Shown piece by piece: positions 32,405 to 41,032 of a DNA stretch of 64,000 nucleotides. A model generated the notes under the pieces. The model had not been told where the DNA came from. It saw only the letters and a list, made by a program, of their open reading frames with translations, and ran no database searches. Position 1 is the stretch's first letter; each line of letters opens with the position of its first letter. A program made the position numbers and the translations under genes. The stretch comes from Cytophagales bacterium (GTDB lineage: Bacteria; Bacteroidota; Bacteroidia; Cytophagales; Spirosomataceae), in contig RDXN01000045.1 of assembly GCA_004292855.1 (NCBI GenBank), forward strand, positions 43,492-107,491. Reading direction: 5' to 3'.

Positions 32405-34012
32405 GTGACCTTTCACGATTTCAACCTCCACGACGACGTACTGTCGGGTGTGGACGCCATGAATTACCAGCAAGCCACTCCGATTCAGGAGATGGCCATT
32501 CCAAAGATCATAGACGGTAAAGACCTCATTGCCTGCGCCCAAACCGGCACCGGCAAAACAGCCGCCTACCTGATTCCGCTGCTCGACAAAATTTCCCACG
32601 CCGAACACAGGCATACCAGCACACTCATTCTGGTGCCGACCCGCGAGTTGGCCAAGCAAATTGACGAGCAGGTGGAAGGGTTTGCGTATTTCGTTTCGGC
32701 CACTAGTATTGCCCTGTACGGGGGTGGCAAGGGCGAAAACTGGGATCAGCAACGGCAGGCCCTCACTACCGGAGCCGATATTATTATTGCTACGCCGGGC
32801 CGGTTGATGGCCCACATGCAATTGGGCTACGTGAAGTTCGACAAGTTGAACTATCTGGTTCTGGACGAAGCCGACAAGATGCTCGACATGGGCTTTTCGG
32901 ATGATATTTTGAAGATCGTTCGGGAGATACCCAAAGAGCGGCAGACGCTAATGTTCTCGGCCACAATGCCGGGCAGGATTCGCGAGTTTGCCAAGAAGCT
33001 CCTGACCAACCCCGACGAGATTACGTTGGCCGTGTCGAAGCCCGCCGAGAAAATCGACCAACAGTTTTATCTGGCTCGCGACCACCAGAAGCTGCCCTTG
33101 CTGATGCACCTGATTCAGCAGGCCAACGCACAAAGCATGGTCTTGTTCACGTCGCGCAAGTCGGAGGTGAACCCCATTGTACGGGCGTTGACCAAGCTCG
33201 GCTACGAAGCCCACGGCATTTCGTCGGATATTGAACAAGACGACCGGGAGCGCGTGTTGCGGGGGTTCAAGAACAAGCAATTCCCGATTCTGGTAGCTAC
33301 GGACGTACTGTCGCGGGGTATCGACATCGACAGCCTGAGCCACGTGGTGAACTACGACGTGCCACGCGATGCCGAAGATTATGTTCACCGGATTGGCCGC
33401 ACGGCCCGCGCCGAAAACACGGGCACGGCCATCACGTTTGTGAACGAGATGGACATGCCACGAGTCCGTAAGATCGAGAAGCTTCTCGATAAGAAAATCG
33501 AAAAACGGGCCATTACCGAAGAACTCGGCCTGGGGCCTGCCCCGGTCGAAGGCGAAGGCGGTTTCCGGCCAGCCACCGGGCGCGACGGCAAACCACGCGG
33601 GGGCGACGCCCGCCGGGGTACTAGTGGAAGTTCAGGCCGGGAGCGTGGGCGCGATAGCCGAACCGGCCGTGGTGGCGAACAGCGAACAGAAAATCGCCCG
33701 GCTGCTCCACAGGTCACGGCTCAACCTGTGGAAAGTAGTGTTGTTGCCTCAGCGGGCGACCCAACGACGGCAGCAGCACCCAGCGAAGGAAGCAAATCAC
33801 GCAACCGGAACCGCAATCGTCGGCGGGGCAAGGGGCCACGACCAGAGGGGTCTTCCGCTCAGGCAACTTCTGTTCCAGGAGAAACAAACGGGTTTGCTCC
33901 CGCCGAAAACGGGCAACCCAAACCTGAAGGCAGCAAGTCACGCAACCGTAACCGAAACCGGGGTAAAGGTCGGCCAGAGGGTCCGGCAGTAACGCCTACT
34001 GAAACAGTATAA
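32405..34012 (+). CDS. DEAD-box ATP-dependent RNA helicase with basic C-terminal tail
   Basis: A 535-residue RNA helicase of the RhlE/DeaD class, acting in RNA unwinding, ribosome assembly or decay. Motifs in order: Q motif (YQQATPIQEMAI), AQTGTGKT (45-52), PTRELAKQ, DEAD (154-157), FSATMP, then VATDVLSRGIDID and HRIGRTARA. The core ends near residue 380. The tail of ~155 residues is rich in Arg, Gly, Ser and Pro and contains SKSRNRNRNR twice (about 460 and 514), which should bind RNA without a fold. The start is GTG 32405. It is followed at 26 nt by the cytochrome gene. Confidence 0.95.
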   Translation: MTFHDFNLHDDVLSGVDAMNYQQATPIQEMAIPKIIDGKDLIACAQTGTGKTAAYLIPLLDKISHAEHRHTSTLILVPTRELAKQIDEQVEGFAYFVSATSIALYGGGKGENWDQQRQALTTGADIIIATPGRLMAHMQLGYVKFDKLNYLVLDEADKMLDMGFSDDILKIVREIPKERQTLMFSATMPGRIREFAKKLLTNPDEITLAVSKPAEKIDQQFYLARDHQKLPLLMHLIQQANAQSMVLFTSRKSEVNPIVRALTKLGYEAHGISSDIEQDDRERVLRGFKNKQFPILVATDVLSRGIDIDSLSHVVNYDVPRDAEDYVHRIGRTARAENTGTAITFVNEMDMPRVRKIEKLLDKKIEKRAITEELGLGPAPVEGEGGFRPATGRDGKPRGGDARRGTSGSSGRERGRDSRTGRGGEQRTENRPAAPQVTAQPVESSVVASAGDPTTAAAPSEGSKSRNRNRNRRRGKGPRPEGSSAQATSVPGETNGFAPAENGQPKPEGSKSRNRNRNRGKGRPEGPAVTPTETV

Positions 34013-34017
34013 AACTG

Positions 34018-34043
34018 GGCATACCCTGTTTTCAGGGTATGCC
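34018..34043 (+). promoter_or_regulatory. Hairpin covering the start codon of the cytochrome gene
   Basis: GGCATACCCTG (34018-34028) pairs perfectly with CAGGGTATGCC (34033-34043) around a TTTT loop. ATG 34039-34041 lies inside the 3' arm. There is no T-run after it, so it is a poor terminator; it could hide the start codon in the mRNA. Confidence 0.55.
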
Positions 34044-36885
34044 AAAGCTATCTTTAACAACCGTTCTGATGGCAACCCTGGCTGCGGTGGGGTTGTCGTC
34101 GTTTATCCACTCGTCTCCCGCCTGGCTCGACGCTGTTCGGGCGGTGCGGCAACGGCAACAACTGGCCGCCGATACGCTCCCCCGTCCTCAATTGCCGCAG
34201 GGTGCCAATCCCGAAGACCCCGACTGGAAAGGCGTCGACCTCGAACCCAAAGAGGCCATCAAACCGCTCAGCCCTGCTGAGGAGGCCAAGCGGTTTCTGT
34301 TGCCGCCCGGCTACAAAATCGAGCCAATCTTGACCGAACCGGCCATTCAGCAACCCGCAGCCATCCACTTCGACGCCAGTGGGCGCATGTATGTGCTGGA
34401 GTTACGCACCTATATGCTCGATGCTGATTCAAAAGGCGAACTAGCCCCTACGAGCCGGATTTCGCGCTGGGAAGACCGTAACAACGACGGCATCTACGAA
34501 ACCGGCACCGCCTTTGTTGATAGCCTGGTATTTCCGCGCTTTGTGTTGCCCTACGGCAAAGACTGCATCCTGACGATGGAATCGGACGCCGACAACATCT
34601 ACAAATACACCGACACCAACGGCGACGGTAAGGCCGACAAGAAGGAGTTTTTCACGAATAAATACGGGCGGTCGGGCAATGTGGAACACCAGCAAGCTTT
34701 CCTGCATTGGGGCATGGACAACTGGCTCTATAGCACCGTGAACGCCTTCCGCATCCGCGAAACCCCCACAGGAATCATCCGCGAGAAAACCGGCTTCAAT
34801 CGCGCTCAGTGGGGTCTTACGCACGACGATGCCGGAAAACTCTGGTTTCAGGGCGGGGCAAGCGGACTTCCCTCCTACTTCCAGTTCCCAATTCACTACG
34901 GCAACTTTGAGTACAAAGAAGAGTTTGCCAAAGGGTTCGACATACCCTGGGGAGCGGCCATCAAGATTTCGGATATGCAGGGTGGTATGGACGAGATTCG
35001 CCAACCCGACGGCTCGCTCAAACGCGTGACCGGGGCGGCTGGCAGCGATGTGTACCGGGGCGACCGGCTCCCCGCCGAACTGCGCGGTCAGTATTTCTAC
35101 GGCGAACCCGTGGCCCGCATTGTCCGGCGCGTAAATCCCGTAACGACCGACGGGTTGACAACGCTGCACAACGTCTATCAGAACGAGCAATCGGAGTTTT
35201 TGCGCTCCACAGACCCGCTGTTTCGACCCGTCGACATGACCACCGCGCCCGATGGGTCTCTGTACATCACCGACATGTACCGGGGCATTATTCAGGAAGG
35301 GCAATGGACCCAACGCGGCACGTATCTGCGCACCAAAATCGAGCAATACCAACTCGACAAGGTGGTGGGCCTCGGGCGAATCTGGCGCATTACGTACACG
35401 GGCATGGAGCGCGACAAAACCCGCCCCAACATGTATGCCGCCAAGAGTGCCGATCTGATTAAACACCTGACCCACCCCAACGGCTGGTGGCGCGATGCCG
35501 CCCAACAGCAACTCGTGCAACGCAAAGACCGCTCGGTGATGCCGCAACTTACGGCAATGGCCCTCACGCACGCCAACCCGCTGGCCCGTACGCACGCCCT
35601 CTGGACGCTCGAAGGCTTGGGGTCACTAACGCCGAAGGTGGTTCAGAAACTCATGAGCGACCCCAACCCTGCCCTGCGGATTCAGGCCCTACGAGCTGGT
35701 GAAACGCTCTACAAGTTGGGCGACAAGACAATCGAAGCTGACTATAATCGACTGATGGCCGACCTCGACACCGACGTGCAGGTGCAGGCGTTGCTTTCGG
35801 CGAAATTCCTAAAGTTACCAACACTCGAAACGGGTGTGAAGGCCGCAATGGCGAGCAATAAAGCGGCTGGTATTCAATTGGTTGGCGGGCAAATTCTGAA
35901 TCCACCGCAGCAACGCAACTCGGGGCCGTTTGGCGGACCAACGCTGACAGCGAATCAGAAAGCGGTGGTGGAACGCGGGGCGGTCATCTACAACGAATTG
36001 TGTTCACAATGCCACGGCAACACGGGCATGGGCACTCCGGCGGGCAACGGGCGGCTTCTGGCCCCGGCCCTGGCGGGTTCGCAACGGATGCAGGGCCACC
36101 CGGAGTATGCGATTCGGGCCGTGTTGCATGGACTGGAAGGGGCTATTGACGGCAAAACCTATTCGGGCGGTATGATGGCGAGCATGAAAGAACAGTCGGA
36201 CGAGTGGGTGGCCGACGTGCTGTCATATATTCGGAATGGTCTTTCCAACGATGCCTCGTTCGTGTTGCCTCAGCAGGTGGCGGCTGTGCGGGCCAAAACC
36301 GCTAACCAGAAAGGCAATTACCAGTTTGCACAACTCGTTAAACTGGCTCCGTTTGAGGTGCAGCCGCAAACCCTGAAACTAACCGCGAGTCATACCAACT
36401 CGACCCGGATTGGCGGTAATGTGTCGCCCGCGAGCGCGTTTACCTACGAGGGCTGGTCTACGGGCGGGCGGCAGTCGAAAGATATGTGGTATCAGGTGGA
36501 GTTTCCGCAGGCAACCAATGTGACCGAGTTGCATTTCACGGCCCCTTCGTCGACTCGGCGCGGCTGGCGACCGCCCAATATGGCGGGGGTGAGTGCGTCG
36601 ACGGGCAGTCCGGTTAGCGGTACGGCTACAGGGCCAACTCCACCCCCTGGTCCACCCCCGATGGTTCATACTTACCCCCGTCAGTATGTGGTTGAGGCCT
36701 CATCGGATGGGCAAACATGGCAACCGGTTCTGGCCAATCAGAAAGGCAACGAAGGGGATAATATTGTTTTGGTGGGCGCATCTAAAGCCCGGTTCCTGCG
36801 CCTGCGTTTGCTCGAAGACATAACAGCCGGAGCCGACGAAGTGCCCTGGTCAATGCGTCAACTTAAAATCTTTGCACAATTATGA
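34039..36885 (+). CDS. PVC-type c-type cytochrome: beta-propeller, HEAT-like region, cytochrome c and F5/8-type C-terminal domain
   Basis: A 948-residue exported protein. Residues 1-30 form a signal-like N-terminus. A long sugar-dehydrogenase-like propeller region (about 90-480; LPPGYKIEPILTEPAIQQPAAI, RMYVLELRTYM, DMTTAPDGSLYITDMYRG) is followed by HEAT-like helices (about 480-620). The haem site is CSQCH at 655-659, with a later Met-containing loop (GMMASMKEQS). The C-terminus (about 770-948) resembles a discoidin/F5-8 domain (WYQVEFPQATNVTELHF). Such proteins are thought to oxidise sugars or polyols in the periplasm. It overlaps the next gene by ATGA, so the two probably serve one pathway. 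A second ATG (34069) would avoid the start-codon hairpin. Confidence 0.85.
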   Translation: MPKLSLTTVLMATLAAVGLSSFIHSSPAWLDAVRAVRQRQQLAADTLPRPQLPQGANPEDPDWKGVDLEPKEAIKPLSPAEEAKRFLLPPGYKIEPILTEPAIQQPAAIHFDASGRMYVLELRTYMLDADSKGELAPTSRISRWEDRNNDGIYETGTAFVDSLVFPRFVLPYGKDCILTMESDADNIYKYTDTNGDGKADKKEFFTNKYGRSGNVEHQQAFLHWGMDNWLYSTVNAFRIRETPTGIIREKTGFNRAQWGLTHDDAGKLWFQGGASGLPSYFQFPIHYGNFEYKEEFAKGFDIPWGAAIKISDMQGGMDEIRQPDGSLKRVTGAAGSDVYRGDRLPAELRGQYFYGEPVARIVRRVNPVTTDGLTTLHNVYQNEQSEFLRSTDPLFRPVDMTTAPDGSLYITDMYRGIIQEGQWTQRGTYLRTKIEQYQLDKVVGLGRIWRITYTGMERDKTRPNMYAAKSADLIKHLTHPNGWWRDAAQQQLVQRKDRSVMPQLTAMALTHANPLARTHALWTLEGLGSLTPKVVQKLMSDPNPALRIQALRAGETLYKLGDKTIEADYNRLMADLDTDVQVQALLSAKFLKLPTLETGVKAAMASNKAAGIQLVGGQILNPPQQRNSGPFGGPTLTANQKAVVERGAVIYNELCSQCHGNTGMGTPAGNGRLLAPALAGSQRMQGHPEYAIRAVLHGLEGAIDGKTYSGGMMASMKEQSDEWVADVLSYIRNGLSNDASFVLPQQVAAVRAKTANQKGNYQFAQLVKLAPFEVQPQTLKLTASHTNSTRIGGNVSPASAFTYEGWSTGGRQSKDMWYQVEFPQATNVTELHFTAPSSTRRGWRPPNMAGVSASTGSPVSGTATGPTPPPGPPPMVHTYPRQYVVEASSDGQTWQPVLANQKGNEGDNIVLVGASKARFLRLRLLEDITAGADEVPWSMRQLKIFAQL

Positions 36886-37916
36886 CTAATCAAACTCGCC
36901 GTAACTTTCTAGGTGCCACGGCCACCCTCGCAGCCGGTGCCGTGTTGGGCACCAACAAACTGTTTGGTACTCCGGCCATCATTCGGAACCTCAACAAGCC
37001 TAACTCGCTCATTAACGGGGTGCAGATTGGCACCATCACGTATTCGTTCCGCGACATGCCCGACCAAAGTGCCGAGGCTACGCTCAAATACGTGGTCGAC
37101 AGTGGGATCAGTGCCATCGAACTGATGGGCGGTCCCGCCGAGATGTTTGCGGGTGCGCCCAAAAATCCGGTCGATATGCGGGTGCTGTTCCCATTGATGC
37201 GCAAGCGTCGGGAGAACCAAGTCCTTACCGACGACGAGAAAAAACAACTCGCCGATGCCGACGCGCAAACGAAAGCCTACCGCGAGGAGGTCACAAAATG
37301 GCGGCAGGGCGTCGACTTCAAGAAGTTTGAGCAGGTACGGAAGATGTACAACGATGCCGGGGTCTCGATCTACGCCTTCAAACCCGACGCCTTTGGGGTG
37401 CAGGCAACCGACGCCGACATAGACTACGGCATGAAAGCCGCTAAAGTACTGGGAGCCAACCACGTTACCCTCGAACATCCGGCTAATGACGCACATACAC
37501 TGCGGCTCGGTAAGATGGCCGAGAAACACGGGGTTCGCGTCGGCTACCACGGCCACGAACAACAAACACCCACATTCTGGGACACCGCCCTGGGGCAGTC
37601 GTCGGGCAACGCGCTCAACTTCGATTTGGGGCATTACGTGGCCGCTGGTCAGCCCGATCCGCTGGGGCTAATCAAGCAAAAGAGCGATCGCATTGCCAGT
37701 ATGCACATCAAAGACCGGCAAGACCCCGCCCACGGCAAAGGGAATCTGGCCTGGGGAATGGGCAACACCCCCCTGCGCGAGGTGCTGCAATTGATGCGTG
37801 ATCAGAAATATAAATTCCCGGCGGTGGTCGAGTTAGAGTACAAGGTGCCCGAAGGGTCCAACTCAGTGGCCGAGGTGCGGAAGTGCCTGGAGTATTGCCG
37901 GGCCGCGCTGGCGTAG
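36882..37916 (+). CDS. Tat-exported sugar phosphate isomerase/epimerase (TIM barrel)
   Basis: A 344-residue protein of the xylose-isomerase-like AP2Ec superfamily. The N-terminus is a twin-arginine signal (TRRNFLGATATLAAGAVLG), so it works in the periplasm. The barrel shows the usual metal ligands: Glu in VTLEHP, the GYHGHEQ His, Asp in NFDLGHY and Glu in VVELEY. Its ATG overlaps the stop of the cytochrome gene (ATGA), indicating translational coupling. With that gene it probably handles a sugar or cyclitol. A palindromic repeat directly follows its stop codon. Confidence 0.9.
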   Translation: MTNQTRRNFLGATATLAAGAVLGTNKLFGTPAIIRNLNKPNSLINGVQIGTITYSFRDMPDQSAEATLKYVVDSGISAIELMGGPAEMFAGAPKNPVDMRVLFPLMRKRRENQVLTDDEKKQLADADAQTKAYREEVTKWRQGVDFKKFEQVRKMYNDAGVSIYAFKPDAFGVQATDADIDYGMKAAKVLGANHVTLEHPANDAHTLRLGKMAEKHGVRVGYHGHEQQTPTFWDTALGQSSGNALNFDLGHYVAAGQPDPLGLIKQKSDRIASMHIKDRQDPAHGKGNLAWGMGNTPLREVLQLMRDQKYKFPAVVELEYKVPEGSNSVAEVRKCLEYCRAALA

Positions 37917-38010
37917 TTTTTGTCATCCCGAAGTATGAGGGATCTAGCTCACCTACTCGCAACTTTAGAGTACTAGAACTAGATCCCTCCTTCGTCGGGA
38001 TGACAAAAAA
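37917..38010. repeat. GTCATCCCGA palindromic repeat, diverged long form
   Basis: The left arm TTTTTGTCATCCCGA..GAGGGATCTAG starts at 37917 and the right arm ends at 38010. The arms pair over their outer and inner parts but differ in a 5-nt segment in the middle (AGTAT against CGAAG in the same orientation). Same family as 2531-2567 and 16002-16092. Confidence 0.85.
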
Positions 38011-38090
38011 CGACGTCCTTGCTCACAGTTCTTTTCTAATAAATACCTGACGCGCTACAACAGTGTAACCCGTCAGCTTTCAGTTCTCTC

Positions 38091-40253
38091 GTGTACAAAC
38101 TTTTCTTCTTACTCTGCCTCACCGTTCCTGCGCTGGCGCAGAAAAAAAACGACGCGTATCAGTACAACATCAACCGCATTACCGCCCCTATCCGTATCGA
38201 CGGTGTGGCCGACGAACCGGCCTGGCAATCAGCGCAACTTGTCAATGAATTTCATATGGTTCTGCCGATGGATACGAGCCGGGCTACGATGAAAACCGAG
38301 GTACGGATGGCCTACGACGATCAGAATATGTATCTCGTGGCTACCTGTTACCGTCCTGAAAGTCAGCTTGATGTAGTCGAGTCGCTCCGGCGGGACTGGG
38401 GTTTTGGGCGCAATGACAACTTTATCCTGTTCATCGACACCTTCGACGACCAAACAAACGGCTTTGCGTTTGGAGTGAATGCCGTTGGGGCGCAGTGGGA
38501 CGCCTTGTTGTTTGAGGGCGGCAAAGCCAACCTCAGTTGGGATAACAAATGGACCTCGGTCACCCGCAACTACCCCGACCGTTACGTGGTCGAGATGGCC
38601 ATTCCGTTCAAGACGATCCGTTACAAAAAGGGCATCACGCGCTGGGGGGCCAACTTCAGTCGGCAGGATTTGACGAGTACCGAAAAGTCGGCGTGGGCAC
38701 CCGTTCCCCGGCAGTTTCCGACGGCCTCACTTGCCTACACGGGCACGCTCGTGTGGGATCAGGCTCCCCCGCAGGCGGGTGCCAATATTTCGGTGATTCC
38801 GTATGTACTGGGGAGCACCGCCCGTAACTTCGCCACCGCCGAAAGCCCGGCACCGAAGGCCAATATCGGGGGCGACGCCAAGATTGCCGTAACCTCGTCG
38901 CTCAACCTCGACCTTACGGTGAACCCTGATTTCTCGCAGGTCGAAGTGGACCGGCAGGTGACCAACCTCGACCGGTTTGAGTTGTTTTTCCCGGAACGGC
39001 GGCAGTTTTTTCTGGAGAATGGCGACCTCTTTGCCAGTTTTGGCTATCAGAACATTCGCCCGTTTTTTAGTCGCCGGATTGGGTTGGGCGTGCCTATCCG
39101 CTACGGGGCACGGTTGAGTGGTAAGCTGAACAAAGACTGGCGCGTGGGGGTAATGCACATGCAAACCGCAGCCGTTGACGAAACGAACCTACCTCGCCAA
39201 AACTTCACCGTGGCCGCTTTTCAACGGCGCGTCGCAGCCCGCTCGAACATCGGGTTGCTCATGGTGAACAAGCAGTCGATGCACTACACCCCGCAGGATG
39301 GTTTTCCGAAATATTCCCAGTATAACCGGAATGTGGGCCTGGAATACAATCTGCAATCGTCGAACAACCTCTGGACGGGCAAGGCCCTGTATTTGCAATC
39401 GTTCTCGCCCGGTAACCCCGCCGACAACCGGGTGATGGCTGGTAATTTGCTTTACAACGACCGCAAATGGACCTTGGGGGGGCAATATGAGTACGTCGGA
39501 ACGAGCTACAATCCTGAAGTGGGGTTTGTGCCGCGCCGGGGGTATCAGAAAGTCAACAGCCAATTGGGGTATCTGTTTTTCCCCAAAGGCACTTCGGTGC
39601 TGACACACGGCCCTATCCTGAACAGCACCTTTTTCCTGAACACCACCCTGAGCCAACAGCTCGACAACACCAATTTCCTGGCCTATAACTTGCAATTCCG
39701 TAGCCGGAGCCACTTTATGGCTTGGACAGCCACCGATTTTGTCCGGCTCCTGGCCGACCTCGACCCCACCAACATGGGCAAAGCGCGGCTCAAAAGCGGA
39801 ACTCTCCACCGCTGGCATTCGTGGGGTACGGAGTTCGTCTCGAAGCCCCAAAGCTTGTTTACCTACGGTTTCTCGACACGCTACGGCGGTTTTTACGACA
39901 ATGGCACCCGCCTAAATATCACCACCGACCTCGGCTATCGGGTGCAACCGTTTGCGAGTTTAGCCGTCGTGTCGAGCTACAACCGGATCTGGCTCCCTAA
40001 CCTGTCGGGGCTTACCACATTCTGGCTCATCAGCCCCCGGCTCGACGTAACGATGACCAACTCACTGTTTTTCACGGGGTTCATGCAATTCAATCAGCAA
40101 ACAAAAAACGTGAACCTGAACGCCCGTTTGCAATGGCGATATAAACCCGCGTCGGACTTGTTCATCGTGTATACCGACAATTATCTGCCCGAAAATTTCA
40201 AGGTAAAAAATCGTGCCATCGTTTTCAAATTGACGTATTGGTGGAATGTTTGA
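38091..40253 (+). CDS. DUF5916 outer-membrane protein with N-terminal CBM9-like domain
   Basis: 720 residues with a short signal peptide (LFFLLCLTVPALAQ). The N-terminal domain (about 25-200) has the CBM9-like pattern ITAPIRIDGVADEPAWQSA and DNFILFIDTFDDQTNGFAF. The rest (about 220-720) is DUF5916, with the conserved VNPDFSQVEVDRQVTNLDRFELFFPERRQFFLEN-type segment (about 278-311) and a C-terminal run of amphipathic strands. It is therefore probably an outer-membrane barrel; substrate unknown. Translation starts at GTG 38091. It is followed after 59 nt by a small OMP-like gene. Confidence 0.88.
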   Translation: MYKLFFLLCLTVPALAQKKNDAYQYNINRITAPIRIDGVADEPAWQSAQLVNEFHMVLPMDTSRATMKTEVRMAYDDQNMYLVATCYRPESQLDVVESLRRDWGFGRNDNFILFIDTFDDQTNGFAFGVNAVGAQWDALLFEGGKANLSWDNKWTSVTRNYPDRYVVEMAIPFKTIRYKKGITRWGANFSRQDLTSTEKSAWAPVPRQFPTASLAYTGTLVWDQAPPQAGANISVIPYVLGSTARNFATAESPAPKANIGGDAKIAVTSSLNLDLTVNPDFSQVEVDRQVTNLDRFELFFPERRQFFLENGDLFASFGYQNIRPFFSRRIGLGVPIRYGARLSGKLNKDWRVGVMHMQTAAVDETNLPRQNFTVAAFQRRVAARSNIGLLMVNKQSMHYTPQDGFPKYSQYNRNVGLEYNLQSSNNLWTGKALYLQSFSPGNPADNRVMAGNLLYNDRKWTLGGQYEYVGTSYNPEVGFVPRRGYQKVNSQLGYLFFPKGTSVLTHGPILNSTFFLNTTLSQQLDNTNFLAYNLQFRSRSHFMAWTATDFVRLLADLDPTNMGKARLKSGTLHRWHSWGTEFVSKPQSLFTYGFSTRYGGFYDNGTRLNITTDLGYRVQPFASLAVVSSYNRIWLPNLSGLTTFWLISPRLDVTMTNSLFFTGFMQFNQQTKNVNLNARLQWRYKPASDLFIVYTDNYLPENFKVKNRAIVFKLTYWWNV

Positions 40254-40312
40254 GTTATCGTACCTTGGCACCGTTTCCAGGTCTGTTCTATCCATATACC
40301 GATTACATCATT

Positions 40313-40909
40313 ATGAAATTCAACCTACTTCTGCTTAGTCTATTCGTTGCTCCATTCTTAAGCAACGCACAGGAGAACCCTCTCGGCCCCGCTCCTGCTT
40401 CGTACACCGTTCCGTCGGTGTGGCGCATCACGTTTTTGGGTATTGGCTTGTCTAATGAAACACGGCTTGGTCCCAAGACAACGCTCGCTTCGGGATTGAA
40501 TTTCCAAGGAAATTTCGCAGCTAGGGGCGGGGCTTTGGTACAGGGTACCACTGGGAACTCAGTCGTCTCATCGTATTCGGTCGCTCCTGTGTTACAAACG
40601 GGCCTTCGACACTACTATAATTTTGAGCGTCGTTTGGAAAAGGGTAAAAGCATCCGGTATAACTCAGGCAATTATGTCTCAGGAAGATTGCGCTACATCA
40701 CTGGCCCAGTTTGGGAGCGAGTCGACAGGTTAGCCCCTCTTACGCCCATCGACGGTGTTTATGCGGATGCTCTATGGGGTTTCCAACGAACCTACCGGCG
40801 CAACTTCTACCTTAATCTTTCTCTGGGAGTCGGGGCAGGAAGAAATGGCGTTTATCCTGCTGCCGATTTCCTGCTAGGATACACCTTTCCTAATCGAAGC
40901 GGCAACTAA
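40313..40909 (+). CDS. Small outer-membrane-type protein, unknown
   Basis: 198 residues from ATG 40313, which begins a signal peptide (FNLLLLSLFVAPFLSNAQ). An earlier in-frame GTG at 40238 would overlap the DUF5916 gene and add no signal. The mature part alternates polar and hydrophobic residues with many Tyr, Arg and Gly and ends YPAADFLLGYTFPNRSGN, as in short beta-barrels. It is not assigned to a family. A terminator hairpin is found 65 nt downstream. The outer-membrane location is inference from composition. Confidence 0.65.
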   Translation: MKFNLLLLSLFVAPFLSNAQENPLGPAPASYTVPSVWRITFLGIGLSNETRLGPKTTLASGLNFQGNFAARGGALVQGTTGNSVVSSYSVAPVLQTGLRHYYNFERRLEKGKSIRYNSGNYVSGRLRYITGPVWERVDRLAPLTPIDGVYADALWGFQRTYRRNFYLNLSLGVGAGRNGVYPAADFLLGYTFPNRSGN

Positions 40910-40974
40910 ATCGCCCCTTTGTTCGTAGCTTGAAACGGTATTTCTTCTCAAACAGTCCAAGTAAATGGACGTAT

Positions 40975-41009
40975 AAACCTGCTCTACAATACGGGCAGGT
41001 TTATTTTTT
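40975..41009 (+). terminator. Rho-independent terminator after the small OMP gene
   Basis: AAACCTGC (40975-40982) pairs with GCAGGTTT (40995-41002), followed by ATTTTTT. Confidence 0.7.
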
Positions 41010-41032
41010 GCCGGGCCAAAATCACGATTCTC

